The notes under the pieces are model-generated. The model searched no databases. It was not told the origin of the DNA and saw only the letters and a program-made list of their open reading frames with translations. From positions 1-7,811 of the forward strand of contig PWGH01000297.1 in the NCBI GenBank assembly GCA_003555285.1: a stretch of DNA of 7,811 bases, given 5' to 3'. The stretch comes from Thioalkalivibrio sp. GTDB lineage: Bacteria; Pseudomonadota; Gammaproteobacteria; Ectothiorhodospirales; Ectothiorhodospiraceae. Shown here piece after piece: positions 5,755 through 7,811 of the stretch (position 1 is the first letter of the stretch; each line of letters opens with the position of its first letter). Position numbers and translations under genes: made by a program.

Positions 5755-7811
5755 ATGAAACGAATCCTTATCAATGCCACGCAGCCCGAAGAGCTGCGCG
5801 TGGCGATGGTCGATGGCCAGCGCCTTTACGATCTTGATATCGAACTCCCCTCCCGGGAGCGCAAGAAAGCCAATATCTACAATGCCCGCATCACCCGGGT
5901 CGAACCGAGCCTGGAGGCCGTCTTCGTCAATTTCGGCGGCGATCGCCACGGCTTTCTGCCGTTCAAGGAAATCGCCCGCTCGGCGGTCGGTGCGCCGGAG
6001 GAATCCGACAAGCCGATCCGTGATTTTCTGAAGGAGAGCCAGCAGCTGCTGGTGCAGGTGGAAAAGGAAGAGCGTGGCACCAAGGGCGCGGCCTTGACCA
6101 CCTACATCAGCCTGGCCGGGCGCTACCTGGTCCTGATGCCGAACAATCCGCGCGCCGGCGGCGTGTCGCGGCGGATCGAGGGCGAGGATCGCACCGAATT
6201 GCGGGAGGCCCTGGCCGACCTGAATATCCCCCAAGGCATGGGCGTAATCGCCCGCACCGCGGGCGTCGGCCGCACCACCGAGGAACTGCAGTGGGACCTC
6301 AACTACATGACCGCGCTCTGGGCGGCCATCCTCGAGGCCGCCCAGGAGGCGGACGCCCCGGCGCTGATCCACCAGGAAAGCAACGTCATCATCCGGGCGC
6401 TGCGCGACCACATGCGCAACGACGTCGGTGAGGTGGTGATCGACGACGAGACGGTATACCGGCAAGCGCTGGAGTTCGTCGAACGGGTGATGCCGAGCAG
6501 CCTGCGCAAGATCCGGCACTACGCCGACCCGGTGCCGCTGTTCAACCGCTTCCAGATCGAAAGCCAGATCGAGAGCGCCTTCGATCGCAACGTGGCCCTG
6601 CCCTCGGGCGGCGCGCTGGTCATCGACCATACCGAGGCGCTGATCTCGATCGACGTGAACTCGGCACGCTCGACCAAGGGCGTGGACATCGAGGAGACCG
6701 CTTACCACACCAACCTCGAGGCTGCCGAGGAAGTGGCGCGGCAGTTGCGAATTCGGGATCTCGGCGGCCTGATCGTGATCGATTTCATCGACATGAGCTC
6801 GAACAAGCACCAGCGCGACGTGGAGACCCGCCTGCGCAAGGCACTCGAGGTGGATCGGGCCCGGGTGCAGGTGGGGCGCATCAGCCGCTTCGGACTGCTT
6901 GAGATGTCCCGTCAGCGCCTGCGTTCCTCGCTCGGCGAATCCAGCCAGATCACCTGCCCCCGTTGCGACGGCCATGGTCAGGTGCGCGGCGTGGAATCCC
7001 TGTCGTTGTCGATCCTGCGCCTGATCGAGGAACAGGCGATGAAAGACAAGACCAGCCTGGTGCTCGCGCAGGTGCCGCTCGATGTCGGTACCTTCCTGCT
7101 GAACGAAAAACGCGAATCCCTCACCGATATCGAGGATCGCCACGATGTCGACGTCAGCATCCTGCCGCGATCGGAGCTGCTGACCCCGCAGTTCCAGGTG
7201 CGCCGGGTCCGTGACGACGGGCGTGACGAAGACCTGTCGGGCAAGAGCTCCTACCAGTTCATCGAGGAGCCCGAGGGCGAACCGCCCGTTCTCGAGGACG
7301 AGATCCGCGCGCGTCCGGACCGGCCGTTGGTCCAGAGCGTGGTGGTTCCCACCGCGCCGGCCGCGGCCAAACCGGTCGCCCCCGCACCACTGGAGGCGCC
7401 GCAACCGGTCGCCCAACCCAGCTTCTTCGCCCGGATCTGGAACTCCCTGTTCCCCACCGAGGGCCAGGAGAGCGTCGATACCCTGCGCAGTCCGGATGAA
7501 GGGGTCGAAAAGGCACGGCCGACCCCCCGGCCGCGGGGGGATACGCGACGGGCGTCCACGGACGAGACGGCCGCGACCGACAAACGCCGAGGCCGCCGTG
7601 GCGGGGGCCGTAAGGACGCCACCGCAGCTCAATCGGGCACGCCGGCCCGGTCGGAACGACTCGCCGAGACCGAGGCCCACAGCGGTGGGCGCCCCGCCTC
7701 CCGTGCGCCGGACAAGGCGGAGACTGTAGAAACCACCACAGATGGCCAGAATCGGCCGGACGCACCGCCTTCCGAACCGCGTGAAGAGGGCAGCGAGGGA
7801 GCACGGCCCCG
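5755..7811 (+). CDS. rne: Ribonuclease E, catalytic half plus part of the C-terminal scaffold, runs off right edge
   Basis: RNase E is the membrane-bound endonuclease that starts mRNA decay and matures rRNA and tRNA, and it scaffolds the degradosome. The visible 685 residues cover the whole catalytic half: S1 RNA-binding domain (about 36-125), 5'-sensor segment ARTAGVGRT (166-174), and [15 protein letters not shown] (205-219). The DNase I-like domain has the metal ligands Asp300 and Asp343 in SIDVNSA and VIDFIDM, equivalent to E. coli Asp303 and Asp346. The zinc-link CPRC has Cys401 and Cys404, and the small domain has [13 protein letters not shown]. From about 505 the chain turns acidic and Pro/Ala-rich. 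[13 protein letters not shown] (555-567) looks like the amphipathic membrane-binding helix, and [11 protein letters not shown] (610-620) like an arginine-rich RNA-binding patch. The tail is incomplete. RNase G is excluded by this tail. It is transcribed away from the rluC cluster. Confidence 0.97.
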   Translation, partial: MKRILINATQPEELRVAMVDGQRLYDLDIELPSRERKKANIYNARITRVEPSLEAVFVNFGGDRHGFLPFKEIARSAVGAPEESDKPIRDFLKESQQLLVQVEKEERGTKGAALTTYISLAGRYLVLMPNNPRAGGVSRRIEGEDRTELREALADLNIPQGMGVIARTAGVGRTTEELQWDLNYMTALWAAILEAAQEADAPALIHQESNVIIRALRDHMRNDVGEVVIDDETVYRQALEFVERVMPSSLRKIRHYADPVPLFNRFQIESQIESAFDRNVALPSGGALVIDHTEALISIDVNSARSTKGVDIEETAYHTNLEAAEEVARQLRIRDLGGLIVIDFIDMSSNKHQRDVETRLRKALEVDRARVQVGRISRFGLLEMSRQRLRSSLGESSQITCPRCDGHGQVRGVESLSLSILRLIEEQAMKDKTSLVLAQVPLDVGTFLLNEKRESLTDIEDRHDVDVSILPRSELLTPQFQVRRVRDDGRDEDLSGKSSYQFIEEPEGEPPVLEDEIRARPDRPLVQSVVVPTAPAAAKPVAPAPLEAPQPVAQPSFFARIWNSLFPTEGQESVDTLRSPDEGVEKARPTPRPRGDTRRASTDETAATDKRRGRRGGGRKDATAAQSGTPARSERLAETEAHSGGRPASRAPDKAETVETTTDGQNRPDAPPSEPREEGSEGARP

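Noticed and set aside
5554..7680. 708-codon open frame antisense to rne
   Set aside because: It mirrors the codon structure of a certain rne gene in GC-rich DNA, shows no domain, and starts inside the rne reading frame; it is a shadow frame.

Overview
The window is GC-rich chromosomal DNA from a gammaproteobacterium. The evidence is the protein families (a long RNase E with a scaffold tail, RluC, a HAD phosphatase, a membrane SppA peptidase) and their order. From established knowledge, rne divergent from rluC followed by a HAD hydrolase and an SppA/SohB-type peptidase is the arrangement in Pseudomonas and relatives. The RNase E N-terminus looks most like purple-sulfur/Ectothiorhodospira-type (Chromatiales) proteins, but the genus cannot be fixed from sequence alone.

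Layout. Positions 1-4608 carry a minus-strand gene train, read right to left. First is an orphan response regulator with REC-PAS-GGDEF-EAL domains (2458-4608). Next is a possible 33-residue ORF (2346-2447), then rluC (1390-2349), a HAD phosphatase (710-1393) whose start overlaps the rluC stop, and sppA (616 to beyond the left edge). Positions 4609-5754 form about 1.1 kb without a convincing protein gene. This stretch holds a 35-bp dyad, a 10-bp triple tandem repeat, a decayed palindromic dispersed repeat, an AT-rich patch, a chain of RNA-like stems ending in a terminator-like hairpin with five T residues, a sigma70-type promoter candidate, and a hairpin-rich leader. Positions 5755-7811 carry rne on the plus strand, running off the right edge inside its disordered C-terminal region.

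How the genes relate. RNase E (mRNA decay, rRNA/tRNA processing) and RluC (23S rRNA pseudouridylation) both act on RNA and are divergent neighbours. HAD and SppA are passengers in the rluC unit, metabolite repair and membrane proteolysis respectively. The odd member is the c-di-GMP enzyme. It sits between rne and rluC, where relatives commonly have only a promoter region, so it is probably an insertion that now lies upstream of rluC and may drive or share its transcription. All its GGDEF and EAL catalytic signatures and the GGDEF inhibitory site are intact.

The most interesting material is the intergenic region: a possible independent structured RNA at about 5138-5420, followed directly by the likely rne promoter and a long structured rne leader reminiscent in layout of the autoregulatory rne 5' UTR of enterobacteria. 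No clearly novel protein system is visible; the c-di-GMP gene insertion and the candidate RNA are the points to follow.
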